From positions 131,835 through 180,802 of the forward strand of contig NZ_AOIB01000043.1 of NCBI RefSeq assembly GCF_000337675.1: a DNA stretch of 48,968 nucleotides, read 5' to 3'. The translations under genes and the position numbers were made by a program. Positions 16,520-25,248 of the stretch are shown in pieces (positions within the stretch are counted from its first letter, which is position 1; each line of letters opens with the position of its first letter). A model generated the notes under the pieces. The model had not been told where the DNA came from and ran no database searches. It saw only the letters and a program-made list of their open reading frames with translations. This DNA comes from Natronococcus amylolyticus DSM 10524. GTDB lineage: Archaea; Halobacteriota; Halobacteria; Halobacteriales; Natrialbaceae.

Positions 16520-17665
16520 ATGAGCGGAATCGACGTCGAGCCGGTCGACGAGGCGGGCGAGGACTCGACGGAGAGCAACGAGGACGCGAACAGGATCGAG
16601 GTGACGCCGACAGAGTCGGTCGACGAGAGGGAGACGATCTCCGTCCGGCCGTCCGACGACGATATCGAGGGCCCCGACTACGTGCTCTACGGCGGGAAGG
16701 GCGGCGTCGGCAAGACGACGATGGCGGCCGCGACAGCCCTCGACAGCGCCCGCGGCGGCATCTCGACGCTCGTGGTCTCGACGGACCCGGCCCACTCGCT
16801 GTCGGACACCTACGAGACGGAGATCCCGTCTGAGCCGGGACGGATCCGAGATGATATCCCGCTGTACGCCGCCGAGATCGATCCCGAGGCCGCCGTCGAG
16901 GACGCCGGCTTCGCCGCCCAGGCGCAGGCACAGGGCGAGGGGGGCGGGATGTTCGGCGGTCTCGAGGGAATGTTCGGCGAGGACTCCCCGATGGAGTCAC
17001 TGCTGGGCGGGCCGATGCCGGGTTCCGACGAGGCCGCCGCGATGCAGCTGCTGCTCGAGTACCTGGACGACGATCGGTTCGAACGGGTCGTCGTCGACAC
17101 GGCGCCGACGGGCCACACGCTGCGCCTGCTCCAGCTGCCCGAACTCATGGACACGATGATGGGCCGTATCATGAAATTCCGCCAGCGAATCGGCGGCATG
17201 TTCGACGGGATGAAGGGGATGTTCGGCGGCGAGGAGATGCCCGACGAGGAGCCCGACCTGCAGAACCTAGAGGAGCTGCGCGAGCGCATCGAACGACTGC
17301 GGGCCGCCCTGCGCGATCCCGCGCGGACGGACTTCCGGATCGTGCTGGTTCCCGAGGAGATGAGCGTCCTCGAGTCAAAGCGGCTGCGCGAACAGCTCGA
17401 GGAGTTCGGGATTCCGGTCGGCACCGTCGTCGTCAACCGTGTGATGGAACCGCTGTCGGACGTCACCGACGACGTCGAGGGCGACTTCCTCCAGCCCGAC
17501 CTCGAGCGCTGCGAGTTCTGCCAGCGCCGCTGGGACGTCCAGCAGTCGGCGCTGACGGAGGCCCAGGAGCTGTTCCGGGGCACCGACGTCCGCCGGGTGC
17601 CGTTGTTCGCCGACGAGGTCCAGGGCGAGGGGATGCTCGAGGTCGTCGCGGCCTGTCTGCGGTAG
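16520..17665 (+). CDS. ArsA/Get3 family ATPase
   Basis: A 381-residue single-domain ATPase. A 50-residue acidic N-terminal tail precedes the deviant Walker A GGKGGVGKTT (residues 58-67). STDPAHSLSD (switch I region), DTAPTGHTLRLL and the CEFC metal motif near residue 333 follow. Met-rich segments (GGMFGGLEGMFG, GGMFDGMKGMFGG) sit where Get3 forms its hydrophobic client groove, so a tail-anchored-protein targeting role is more likely than arsenite export; no arsB or arsD is near. An AT-rich stretch at 16364-16440 suggests a 5' leader or distant promoter. Its stop abuts the stop of convergent uspA. Confidence 0.9.
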   Translation: MSGIDVEPVDEAGEDSTESNEDANRIEVTPTESVDERETISVRPSDDDIEGPDYVLYGGKGGVGKTTMAAATALDSARGGISTLVVSTDPAHSLSDTYETEIPSEPGRIRDDIPLYAAEIDPEAAVEDAGFAAQAQAQGEGGGMFGGLEGMFGEDSPMESLLGGPMPGSDEAAAMQLLLEYLDDDRFERVVVDTAPTGHTLRLLQLPELMDTMMGRIMKFRQRIGGMFDGMKGMFGGEEMPDEEPDLQNLEELRERIERLRAALRDPARTDFRIVLVPEEMSVLESKRLREQLEEFGIPVGTVVVNRVMEPLSDVTDDVEGDFLQPDLERCEFCQRRWDVQQSALTEAQELFRGTDVRRVPLFADEVQGEGMLEVVAACLR

Positions 17666-18139
17666 CTACTGTTCTTCCTCTTCGGCCGCGGGAACGGTCG
17701 TCACCGGCCGATCGCTGTCGAGGATCACGCCCTGGGCGACACTGCCGAACAGCACCTTCCCGACGGGCGAGCGCTTCTGGATCCCGATGACGATCGCGTC
17801 GCTGTCACGCTCCGTGGCGGCCGCGAGGATCGTCTCCGCGGGCTTCCCGACGGACTCGTGAACTTCGTAGTCGATCTCGCTCGCCTCGAGCAGCTCGGTC
17901 GCGGTATCGACGGCGTTGGGAAGTTTCGTCCGATTCCGGAGGTTCTCGTCCATCTGCTCGGCGTACTCCTCGGAGAACCCGCCCGCGGCCCACTCTGCGT
18001 CGGGACCCGACACCCCCTCGTGGACGTGGAGGACATCGACCGTGATCTCGTCGGTCGCGTGGGGTAACTCGAGGACGGCCTCGGCCTGGGCGCGAGCACG
18101 GGGCTCGCTGTTGTCGATCGGCAACAGAACGCGGTACAT
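17666..18139 (-). CDS. Universal stress protein (UspA family)
   Basis: A 157-residue UspA-fold protein from [11 protein letters not shown] at 18139. It has the N-terminal [12 protein letters not shown]-site start, the DVLHVHEG strand, and the C-terminal [21 protein letters not shown] segment, which fits the G-2x-G-9x-G-S/T nucleotide-binding pattern. It is soluble and probably dimeric. The upstream extension to 18193 is unlikely. The TAGCTA at 17663-17668 holds both this gene's stop and the ArsA stop. Confidence 0.9.
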   Translation of the reverse strand: MYRVLLPIDNSEPRARAQAEAVLELPHATDEITVDVLHVHEGVSGPDAEWAAGGFSEEYAEQMDENLRNRTKLPNAVDTATELLEASEIDYEVHESVGKPAETILAAATERDSDAIVIGIQKRSPVGKVLFGSVAQGVILDSDRPVTTVPAAEEEEQ

Positions 18140-18271
18140 AGCTGGGGGTTCGCCCGCCGAGCCCATAGTGGTTCGTTCTTCGGCTCGGATCATACGGACC
18201 GTTGTCGTTCTTTGCCGGTGATCGCCGTCCCCGCCGGAGTGATCGCCGGTTGAACGCTACAACGACCCGTA

Positions 18272-19468
18272 TCAATCGTCCATCGCGGGATCGTCGACGG
18301 GCGGATCGCTCCGGACCGCAACGACCAGCAGTCCCGCGGCGACGACGCAGCCGGCGCCCAGCAGCCACCACGAGGCCCGGTAGCCGACGACGTCGGCGAG
18401 GTAGCCGAACGCGGGCGGGGCGACGATCGAGCCGGCGACCAGCGCGAGCTGTCCGCCGGCGGTCGCCCCGCCCATCTCCTCGCTGCCGACCAGCGTCGCC
18501 ATACAGGAGTAGTAGACGCCCGTGTTCCCGAGGACGAAGAAGCCGAGCGCCGCGAACGCGACCGCGGACCCGATCGGGCTCGAGGTCGCGGCGACGACGG
18601 CGAACAGGACGGCGCTGGCGAGCGCCTGCACGATCAGGATCGAGCCGATCCGACGCTGGGGATCGCCCGGGAGCGCGTCGCTCAGCCAGCCGGTTGCGAG
18701 CCGGCCCGCGCTGCCGAACAGCTGGACCGTCGCGAGCACGACCCCGCCGAAGGCGACCGAGGCGCCGACCTCCTCCTCGACGAACAGGACGGTGTAGCCG
18801 GTCGTCGTGAACAGCGCCGCGCCGAGAAAAAAGCCCGCCGCGACCAGCCAGCGGTACGGCCGGTTCCTCGAGAGCGACCGAAAGTCGGGGTACTCGGCGG
18901 TCCCCCCGCCGCCGGAGCCGTCGTACAGCACCGCGAAGAGGGCGGCGACGACGAGGCCGAAGCCGGCGGCGACGAGAAAGCCCGCCTGCCAGAACAACAC
19001 GCCCGCCAGCCCGGTCACGAGCAGGGCGCTGATCCCGCTGCCGGCGGTGACCCCGACCTGCTTGATCCCGACCGCGAGGTTCTGCCGTCCCGCTTCGACG
19101 TTGTCGTAAACGGCCTTGTTCGTCCCCGGAATCGCGCTCGCGTACGTCGAGCCCAGAAAGAACGCGGCGACGAGCAGCAGGGAGACCGACGGCGCGCCAG
19201 CGACGAACGTCGCGCCCGCGGCGAGTCCGACGAGCCCGAGCACGAGCGAGCGGTACTCGCCGAAGCGGTCGATCAGCGCCCCGACCGGGAGCAGAAAGAC
19301 CGCGTAGCCGAGGGTCAAGGCGGTGACGACGAATCCGACCTGAAACCGGGAGAGGCCGAACTCCGCGCGGAAGAAGGGCGTCGCCGCGAAGACAGTGTAG
19401 TAACAGATACTCGCGGCGACCTGCCAGAGCGCGATCAGCGAGACCGTCCGCCAGTATGACCGATCCAT
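18272..19468 (-). CDS. MFS transporter
   Basis: A 398-residue major facilitator with about 12 spans. The N-terminus MDRSYWRTVSLIALWQV leads into helix 1, and the loop 2-3 motif is GALIDRFGEYRSL. Helix 4-5 contains NLAVGIKQVGVTAGSGISALL, a feature of nitrate/sugar-type and CynX-like exporters. Substrate is unknown. It is 132 bases from uspA and upstream of no cotranscribed gene. Confidence 0.87.
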   Translation of the reverse strand: MDRSYWRTVSLIALWQVAASICYYTVFAATPFFRAEFGLSRFQVGFVVTALTLGYAVFLLPVGALIDRFGEYRSLVLGLVGLAAGATFVAGAPSVSLLLVAAFFLGSTYASAIPGTNKAVYDNVEAGRQNLAVGIKQVGVTAGSGISALLVTGLAGVLFWQAGFLVAAGFGLVVAALFAVLYDGSGGGGTAEYPDFRSLSRNRPYRWLVAAGFFLGAALFTTTGYTVLFVEEEVGASVAFGGVVLATVQLFGSAGRLATGWLSDALPGDPQRRIGSILIVQALASAVLFAVVAATSSPIGSAVAFAALGFFVLGNTGVYYSCMATLVGSEEMGGATAGGQLALVAGSIVAPPAFGYLADVVGYRASWWLLGAGCVVAAGLLVVAVRSDPPVDDPAMDD

Positions 19469-19569
19469 CGACCGCGCCTTTCCGACGGGGCCGCTTTACC
19501 GTGACGGAACCGGCGGACGGCGCGGTGTTCTCGAGTCTCGACGCGCCTCGACCCCTCAGCTATCCTCGC

Positions 19570-19965
19570 TCAGTCGTTTTCGTCGTCCCCGCCGTCCCCG
19601 CTCCACTCGCCGCCGACACGATCGACGCCCATCATCGCCTCGCCCTCGTGTTCGGTGAACACCACCTTCATGTTCTCGTCGGGGATCTCGAGGGCGTCGC
19701 CGGCGTACGCCATCGTCTCGAGCGCGAACGCACGCTTTCGCTCGAAGGAACGGCCGCGGCGGATTTCGGCGTCGAGAAAGAGCAGCGGCCCCTCGACCTC
19801 GCGGCCGAGATGCATCGCCGAGGGCTCGTGTTCGCGAATCGTCACCGCGACGTGGCCCGCGGTCGTCGCCATCTCCTCGGTGTAGAGCGCCGTCACCCGC
19901 TCTGCGAACGCCGACCGTTCGTCCGCCGACAGCGACCGAGTTGTGTCGAACTGTAACAGGGGCAC
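19570..19965 (-). CDS. Tautomerase-family protein
   Basis: A 131-residue protein starting at GTG 19965: MPLLQFDTTRSLSADERSAF. After Met removal, Pro would be the N-terminal catalytic base of the tautomerase superfamily (MIF/4-oxalocrotonate tautomerase fold). EEMATTAGHVAVTIRE and the RGRSFERKRAFAL helix fit a double beta-alpha-beta unit. The tail is acidic. The GTG is preferred because it puts Pro at position 2. The frame stays open far upstream, but only as antisense of the DASS gene. Confidence 0.82.
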   Translation of the reverse strand: MPLLQFDTTRSLSADERSAFAERVTALYTEEMATTAGHVAVTIREHEPSAMHLGREVEGPLLFLDAEIRRGRSFERKRAFALETMAYAGDALEIPDENMKVVFTEHEGEAMMGVDRVGGEWSGDGGDDEND

Positions 19966-20045
19966 AACTCGAGTTCCGCCGGCTCGGGGATGTAGGTTTC
20001 GACGAGCGCCGACCGACCCGCGACGGTCGTCCGTCCGCGCTCGGC

Positions 20046-20069
20046 GGGTGTTGTTCGGTGGTAACACCC
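20046..20069. promoter_or_regulatory. Inverted repeat upstream of the DASS transporter
   Basis: GGGTGTT and AACACCC form perfect 7-base arms with a 10-base spacer. The repeat lies about 20 bases before a TTTTTTAAT box that itself is 24-33 bases before the DASS ATG. The position suits an operator just upstream of the core promoter. Confidence 0.35.
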
Positions 20070-20121
20070 CGACGGCCGAATCTCGGCGTTTTTTAATCCC
20101 TGATTCGAAACGCTCGAGCAG

Positions 20122-21921
20122 ATGGTATCGAACGCTCTCGACAGGTGTCAGCTGGCTATACAGCGGTTCTGGGCGTACCTGTGGTTTCTCAACACGCAGA
20201 CGAAGGCGTACGTCACGCTCGACGGACGGGCGATCGCCGAGGACTTGGACGCGCTCCCACCGGAGAAGCGACGCGTCGCGGAGCAGGCGTTTACCGACGG
20301 GGGCCGCAATCCGACGGACGACCCCGAAAACGGCAACGGTGGCGAAAGCGGGGGCTCGAGCGGCGGTGACGACGACTCGCCGTTCGACGTCGGCGGCGAG
20401 TACAAGCTCCGACAGAAGATCGGTTTCGTCCTCGGGCCGATCTTGTTCGCGCTGATCCTGCTCGGTCCGACGCCGGGCGATCCCGCGGGCTTCGAGGGAC
20501 AGGCGGCGGGGGCCGTTACGGCCTGGGTCGCCGCCTGGTGGGTCACGGAGGCGATCCCGATCCCCGCCACCTCGTTGCTGCCGATCGTGCTCTTTCCGCT
20601 GACCGGAGCACTCCCGGTCGCGGACACGACGCCGTCGTACGGCGACCCGCTGATCTTCCTCTTCATGGGTGGGTTCTTCCTCGCGATGGCGATGCAGCGC
20701 TGGGGGCTCCACCGACGGATCGCCCTGCGAACGATCAAACTCGTCGGGACGACGCCATCCCGGTTGATCCTTGGGTTCATGCTGGCGACCGCGTTTCTCT
20801 CGATGTGGGTCTCGAACAGCGCGACGGTGATGATGATGGTGCCGATCGCGCTCGCGGTCATCTACAAGACGGCCGACCTCGTCGACGACACCGAACTCGA
20901 CATCGACACCACCGAGGGGAACTTCACGTTCGGCGTCGCGCTCATGCTGTGTATCGCCTACGGCGCCTCCGTCGGCGGCGTCGCGACGCTGATCGGCACA
21001 CCGCCGAACATCCTCTTTGCGGGACAAGCGGGCGAGCTGTTCGGCGAGAACATCACCTTCGCCCAGTGGATGTTCTACGGGGTTCCGATCGCACTTATCG
21101 GGCTCGCGACGGTCTACCTCTGGGTTACCCGCGTCGCGCTCTCGCCCGAACTCGATCAGCTTCCCGGCGGGACGGAGACGGTCGACGAGGAGCTGCGAAA
21201 GCTCGGGGCGATGACCAGACAGGAGAAGATGGTGCTCGTCGTCTTCGTCGGCATGGCAGTCTCCTGGATCAGCGCCAGTCTGATCGGCGAGATCGGGCTG
21301 GCGCCGGTGCCCGACGACGCCGACACGATCGTCGCCATCGGCGGCGCACTGGTGTTGTTCACGCTCCCGACGAAAACTGAGGACGGAGGCCACACGTTCC
21401 TGCTCGACTGGAGCAACGCGGTGGATATTCCGTGGGGCGTCATCCTGCTGTTCGGCGGCGGGCTCGCCATCGCCGCGGCGTTCGACCAGACCGGTCTGGC
21501 GCTGTGGCTCGGCGAACAGCTCGAGCTGCTCGAGGGCGTCTCGATGGTTATCCTCATCCTCGCCGTCGTCGCGCTGGCCGTCTTCATGACCGAGGTCACC
21601 TCGAACACGGGGATGACGGCTATGCTGCTGCCGGTGCTGGCGTCGGTCGCGATCGGGATCGGCGTCCACCCGTTCGGGCTGATGATCGCGGGCGCGACGG
21701 CTGCCTCCTTTGCGTTCATGCTGCCGGTGGCGACGCCGCCGAACGCGATCGTCTTCGGCAGCGGGTACATCACCCTCCCGCAGATGGCCCGCGTCGGCGT
21801 CGGGCTGAATTTCATCGGGATCGCGCTGATCACGATCTTCGCGCTGCTGTGGCTGCCGGTGGCCTGGGGGATCGATATCACGACGCTGCCGACCGAGTTC
21901 GTCGAGGCGTTCGACGACTGA
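20122..21921 (+). CDS. DASS/SLC13 family anion (dicarboxylate or sulfate) symporter
   Basis: A 599-residue transporter. Residues 1-90 are a cytosolic extension ending in a Gly/Ser/Asp-rich linker, followed by about 11-12 membrane segments. Both Ser-Asn-Thr-type hairpin motifs are present: VSNSATVMMMVP in the first half and TSNTGMTAMLLPV in the second, with IGTPPNILFAG and ATPPNAIVFGSG nearby. These bind substrate and sodium in the family. Di- or tricarboxylate is likely. A palindromic hairpin ACCGGC/GCCGGT starts right at the stop codon (21921-21939). Confidence 0.92.
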   Translation: MVSNALDRCQLAIQRFWAYLWFLNTQTKAYVTLDGRAIAEDLDALPPEKRRVAEQAFTDGGRNPTDDPENGNGGESGGSSGGDDDSPFDVGGEYKLRQKIGFVLGPILFALILLGPTPGDPAGFEGQAAGAVTAWVAAWWVTEAIPIPATSLLPIVLFPLTGALPVADTTPSYGDPLIFLFMGGFFLAMAMQRWGLHRRIALRTIKLVGTTPSRLILGFMLATAFLSMWVSNSATVMMMVPIALAVIYKTADLVDDTELDIDTTEGNFTFGVALMLCIAYGASVGGVATLIGTPPNILFAGQAGELFGENITFAQWMFYGVPIALIGLATVYLWVTRVALSPELDQLPGGTETVDEELRKLGAMTRQEKMVLVVFVGMAVSWISASLIGEIGLAPVPDDADTIVAIGGALVLFTLPTKTEDGGHTFLLDWSNAVDIPWGVILLFGGGLAIAAAFDQTGLALWLGEQLELLEGVSMVILILAVVALAVFMTEVTSNTGMTAMLLPVLASVAIGIGVHPFGLMIAGATAASFAFMLPVATPPNAIVFGSGYITLPQMARVGVGLNFIGIALITIFALLWLPVAWGIDITTLPTEFVEAFDD

Positions 21922-22073
21922 CCGGCGCCAGCGGCCGGTTCGCGGGTCGCCGGTGACGACGCTCGAGCGAGGAAGGCAGGTTCGGTGACCGAACGTCGGC
22001 TCGAGCGGATCCGTGAAAACCGTTCTCACCGATTGGGAACCGGAGCGCCATTCATCCGTCAGTTCGCCAATGT

Positions 22074-22079
22074 GGAGGT
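22074..22079 (+). promoter_or_regulatory. Shine-Dalgarno of the winged-helix gene
   Basis: GGAGGT lies 7 bases before the ATG at 22087 and fixes that start. Good SD sites are uncommon in this window. The palindrome GTTCGGT-G-ACCGAAC at 21980-21994 is further upstream and may be an operator. Confidence 0.6.
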
Positions 22080-22086
22080 AGCTATC

Positions 22087-22317
22087 ATGCCGACGGACGA
22101 ACCGCCTTCCGACCGGAACGAGCGCGAGATCCTCGACCGACTGGCCGACGACGGCCCGATGACGGTTCCCCAACTGGCCGACTGCCTCGCCACGCATCCG
22201 GTAACGATCGACCGTCGGTGTCGTGACCTCCTGCGGGCGGGATACGTCCGTCGGTGTTCAGGCGGGGCGTTCGCTCTCGACGACTCCGAAGACGAAGCTC
22301 GAGCTACTGGCGACTGA
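22087..22317 (+). CDS. Winged-helix DNA-binding protein
   Basis: A 76-residue protein from the ATG at 22087. NEREILDRLADDGPMTVPQLADCLATHPVTIDRRCRDLLRAGYVRR gives a clear helix-turn-helix with recognition helix around HPVTIDRRCRDL, followed by a wing GGAFAL and an acidic tail. It probably binds DNA as a dimer. The upstream palindrome at 21980-21994 may be its own operator, which would be autoregulation (inference). Confidence 0.8.
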   Translation: MPTDEPPSDRNEREILDRLADDGPMTVPQLADCLATHPVTIDRRCRDLLRAGYVRRCSGGAFALDDSEDEARATGD

Positions 22318-22328
22318 CCCCGAACCGA

Positions 22329-22895
22329 CTACCGCTCCACGCGCTCGAGGCTGCGATCCGACCGATCGGTCACGGCGTCCGACGCCGAGTCGGCGACGTC
22401 CTTGCCACGGAGCTCGGTGGTCGCACACTCGAGACAGTAGTGGTTGTACCCCTCCGACCGCGTGTAAACGGGTAGCCCCGCGAGCGCGTACTCCTCACGG
22501 TAACGCCGGACGAGCCCCTTCTCGACCCGATCGCCGCAGTCGACACAGCGCTCGAGGCAGTTCTCCTCGGGTCGGACGACCCGCTGATCGACGGACCGGA
22601 CCCAGCCGAACGTGGAGCGCCCGTGGCGCCGATCCAGCCGGCGTCGAAAGCGGGGGTTGACGAACAGTCCCAGCGCGACGGTTACGAGCCCCGCCAGGCA
22701 CAGAAACAGTGCGAGAAAGGCGGCACCGGCCACGGCGTCGACCCGGGCGGTGCCGGCCGCGACGCTGTAACCGAACGTGAGCGCAGCGCCGGTCAGCAAC
22801 AGCCCGAACCCGACGGTCAGCCAGCCGGCGATCCCGTACAGCAGCGCGGAGATCCTGTCGGCGAGCTCGATGACTCCGGCGGGAGCGTCCGACAT
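22329..22895 (-). CDS. Two/three-span membrane protein with Cys-rich cytosolic domain
   Basis: A 188-residue protein. Hydrophobic segments lie at about residues 18-45 and 55-80. The C-terminal half holds CLERCVDCGDRVEKG and, 30 residues later, HYCLECATTE, enough for a zinc ribbon. The tail is charged. It ends 11 bases from the convergent winged-helix gene. No named family was recognised; the architecture resembles other haloarchaeal membrane zinc-ribbon proteins in this window. Confidence 0.7.
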   Translation of the reverse strand: MSDAPAGVIELADRISALLYGIAGWLTVGFGLLLTGAALTFGYSVAAGTARVDAVAGAAFLALFLCLAGLVTVALGLFVNPRFRRRLDRRHGRSTFGWVRSVDQRVVRPEENCLERCVDCGDRVEKGLVRRYREEYALAGLPVYTRSEGYNHYCLECATTELRGKDVADSASDAVTDRSDRSLERVER

Positions 22896-22955
22896 CGTTG
22901 TGCGATCCGTCTCCGTGCCGAAATATAAGTATTCTGCAACGACCGTCCCGCTGCA

Positions 22956-23903
22956 CTAGACGAGCTTCCGGACGACGCCGTAGAGGGCGTCCTGGAGCCG
23001 ATCGGGAAGGAACCGGGCGTAGACGCCGAACTGGCCGATCGGGCCGACGGGGTAGCGAGCCGGTGGCTCCGAGCGGATCGCCGACTCGACGATCGCCGTC
23101 GCGACCTCCGCGGGCGTGGAGGCGAAGGGGCCGCCCTGCCCGCCGCCGATCAGCTGGGCCTCGTCGTAGATCTCGTACAGCGACTCGTAGGCCGGCGTGC
23201 GCCGGGACTCGGGGAGCTCCTCGTCCATCCGATCCGAGAATTCGGTCTCGACCGGACCGGGCTCGATCAGCACGACGTCGATGCCGAACTCCTCGACCTC
23301 GCCCCGGAGCGCGTCGCTCATCGACTCGAGGGCGTGTTTCGACCCCGAGTAGGCGCCGTAGCCGGGGAACGAAACCCGGCCCGCGACGCTCGAGACGTTG
23401 ATGATCCGGCCCTCGCCCTGGGCGCGCATGTGCGGCAGCGCGGCGCGGGCGAGGCGGTGGGGACCGTAGACGTTGACGTCGAACTGGCGGTGGAGGTCGA
23501 CCGTCGAGACGTCCTCGATCGGTCCCATCTGGGCGTAGCCCGCGTTGTTTACCAGACAGTCGATCGCCCCGCCGATCTCGACGGTGCGCTCGACGACGTC
23601 GGCGACCTGGTCGGGGTCGGTGACGTCCAGCTCGAGGGTCGTACAGCCCAGCTCCTCGAGGTCCGTGATGTCGTCGACGTTTCGGGCCGTCGCGATCACC
23701 TGCCAGTCCTTCTCGAGGAACGCTCGCGCGGTCGCGTGACCGATCCCCGACGAGCAGCCGGTGATCAGCACGCACTTTTTGCGCGTGTAGCGGTCCTCGG
23801 TCGCGCCGGCCGTCTCGGTTCCGTCCGTCGGTTCCCGGCGAGTGTCGTCTGCGGCGGTCGCGTCGTCGCCCGCCCCGTCGTCGGCTTCCTCAGCGATGGC
23901 CAT
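22956..23903 (-). CDS. SDR family NAD(P)-dependent oxidoreductase
   Basis: A 315-residue classical short-chain dehydrogenase. After a 40-residue acidic, low-complexity N-terminal tail come TGCSSGIG (cofactor), ELDVTD, NNAGYAQMG, and the active site NVSSVAGRVSFPGYGAYSGSK with Ser, Tyr and Lys in place. PGPVETEF closes the cofactor site. Substrate is unknown. The ATG at 23903 is the first in frame after the 5' gap; the frame runs further upstream only as an arginine/serine-rich artefact. Confidence 0.9.
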   Translation of the reverse strand: MAIAEEADDGAGDDATAADDTRREPTDGTETAGATEDRYTRKKCVLITGCSSGIGHATARAFLEKDWQVIATARNVDDITDLEELGCTTLELDVTDPDQVADVVERTVEIGGAIDCLVNNAGYAQMGPIEDVSTVDLHRQFDVNVYGPHRLARAALPHMRAQGEGRIINVSSVAGRVSFPGYGAYSGSKHALESMSDALRGEVEEFGIDVVLIEPGPVETEFSDRMDEELPESRRTPAYESLYEIYDEAQLIGGGQGGPFASTPAEVATAIVESAIRSEPPARYPVGPIGQFGVYARFLPDRLQDALYGVVRKLV

Positions 23904-24080
23904 GCGTGACCGTTTCGAGAGTGGATACCTAAGTATCGACGGTTTATCGTGCCGGTCTGAAAGTCCACTCGAGCGGAGTGAATACTGATGCTGCTGGCTC
24001 GAGGACTCGCGACGAGGCGTGCAGCGCCGTCGTTCGGGTTCGGACTCGCGCTCGAGGAACCGAATGATGTGGCACGCGCT

Positions 24081-24111
24081 GAACCGCGACGAGCGCAGCG
24101 AGGGGCGGTTC
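24081..24111. repeat. Intergenic hairpin 1
   Basis: GAACCGC and GCGGTTC are perfect 7-base arms separated by 17 bases rich in GAGCG/GCAGCGAG. It may be a dispersed haloarchaeal stem-loop element or part of an untranslated RNA. Confidence 0.4.
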
Positions 24112-24154
24112 GACGTCGCGTAAGGGACGAGCGACCGGGAGGAGCGAGTCGGCT

Positions 24155-24176
24155 GGGGAGGGTGTGGTAACTCCCC
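24155..24176. repeat. Intergenic hairpin 2
   Basis: GGGGAG and CTCCCC are perfect 6-base arms around GGTGTGGTAA, 44 bases after the first hairpin. The pair together could be a structured element. Confidence 0.35.
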
Positions 24177-24399
24177 GTGTTCGGGTCGGAACGACGCTGT
24201 TCTCGTTCGTAGAGACGGGTTCCGAAGCGAACCGGCATCGAACTCCTTCGATTCGCTCGAGTCAGCCCCTCGCTCCGGCCGAGGAACGGTCGCGCCCGAA
24301 CTGTTCCCGTCGAACCTATCTCCTCCAGACACGGATGTCGGCCCGCACTCGCCGAGATACTGACGAACGCGGCCACGTCGCGACACTCGTTTCCGTTGC

Positions 24400-25191
24400 C
24401 TACTCCTCGAGCCCGTGTTTCGCCTCGTCGGCGTAGCTATCGGCCAGCCGAACGGGATCCGGAAGCTTGTACGACGACGACAGCGCGAGCGCAACGTCGG
24501 CCGCCGTCTCGGGACCGACGCGGTGGCCCGGGCTGACGTACAGCGGGTTGATGTACCGATCCGGCGAGTCGTACTGGCGGGTCTGGACGGCGTACCCGAG
24601 CAAGGTGCCGTCCTCGACGTCGACCCTCGAGTTGGCCTCGATCCCGACCCGCGTCCCCTCGGGCAGATCCTCGAGGTCCTCGCGCGGGCTGCCACAGAGC
24701 AGGCTCTTGGCGACCCCGACACTCGGCGCGTCCAGCACGACGCCCATGTGGGTTGCAATGCCGGCCTGCCGGAAGTGGATGCGGCCGCTGCCGTCGAACA
24801 ACAGGAGGTCGGGCTCGACGGAGAGCTCCTCGAGCGCGTCCCGAATCGGCGCGCCTTCCCGAAACGAGAGCAGGCCGGGGATGTAGGGAATCTCGAGGGA
24901 GGTCACCGCGTGGACCCGTTCGATCACCTCGCCGCCCTGCACGGCGACGACGGCCGACAGCGCCCGGTCCTGGTCGCCTGCCTCGTTCGTGAGAAACGAC
25001 TGATCGACGCCCGCGACGATCGGGGGCTCGCCCTCGCTCGACGAGGCCGCCAGCGGATCGCCGAGGACGGCGGGATCGAACTCGAGGTCGTCCTCGAAGA
25101 CGGCGGCGTCGGCGATCTCGCGCTGGAGGGCTTCCATCTCCGAACGATCGAGCGAGGCGTCGGGAACGAGGTCGGGGCGGGAAACGTGCAT
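24400..25191 (-). CDS. nfi: Endonuclease V
   Basis: A 263-residue deoxyinosine 3' endonuclease. The RNase H-like metal site is visible as Asp63 in AGVDQSF, Glu112 in YIPGLLSFRE and Asp133 in LLFDGSGRIHFR, with GIATHMGV following. The wedge residues PYIPG are intact. It nicks DNA (or RNA) one base 3' of inosine, initiating repair of deaminated adenine. The family length is about 220-260, so the gene is full length. It is 57 bases from the rhomboid gene's end on the same strand. Confidence 0.93.
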   Translation of the reverse strand: MHVSRPDLVPDASLDRSEMEALQREIADAAVFEDDLEFDPAVLGDPLAASSSEGEPPIVAGVDQSFLTNEAGDQDRALSAVVAVQGGEVIERVHAVTSLEIPYIPGLLSFREGAPIRDALEELSVEPDLLLFDGSGRIHFRQAGIATHMGVVLDAPSVGVAKSLLCGSPREDLEDLPEGTRVGIEANSRVDVEDGTLLGYAVQTRQYDSPDRYINPLYVSPGHRVGPETAADVALALSSSYKLPDPVRLADSYADEAKHGLEE

Positions 25192-25248
25192 CGGTACGGC
25201 GGGATTGACGGCGCGGGAAAATCAGTGGGTGGGCTTTCGGCTGCGCGC

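Larger units (their letters stand above)
23904..24399. other. 496-base gene-free stretch with two hairpins
   Basis: No convincing gene is visible on either strand. The part nearest the SDR gene is AT-richer (GATACCTAAGTATC, a near palindrome, at 23929-23942) and probably holds its promoter. The middle carries two successive hairpins (24081-24111 and 24155-24176). Reading frames through this stretch are Arg/Ser-rich and lack the acidic composition of the neighbours. Confidence 0.6.

Noticed and set aside
19570..22197. 875-codon open frame on the minus strand
   Set aside because: Only the last 131 codons (tautomerase) look real. The rest is Arg/Asp/His-rich antisense of the DASS transporter gene, a usual effect of high-GC codon bias.
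22956..24758. Extended SDR reading frame of 600 codons
   Set aside because: The part upstream of 23903 is Ser/Arg-rich and runs through a gene-free region into the endonuclease V gene. The SDR fold is complete from 23903.
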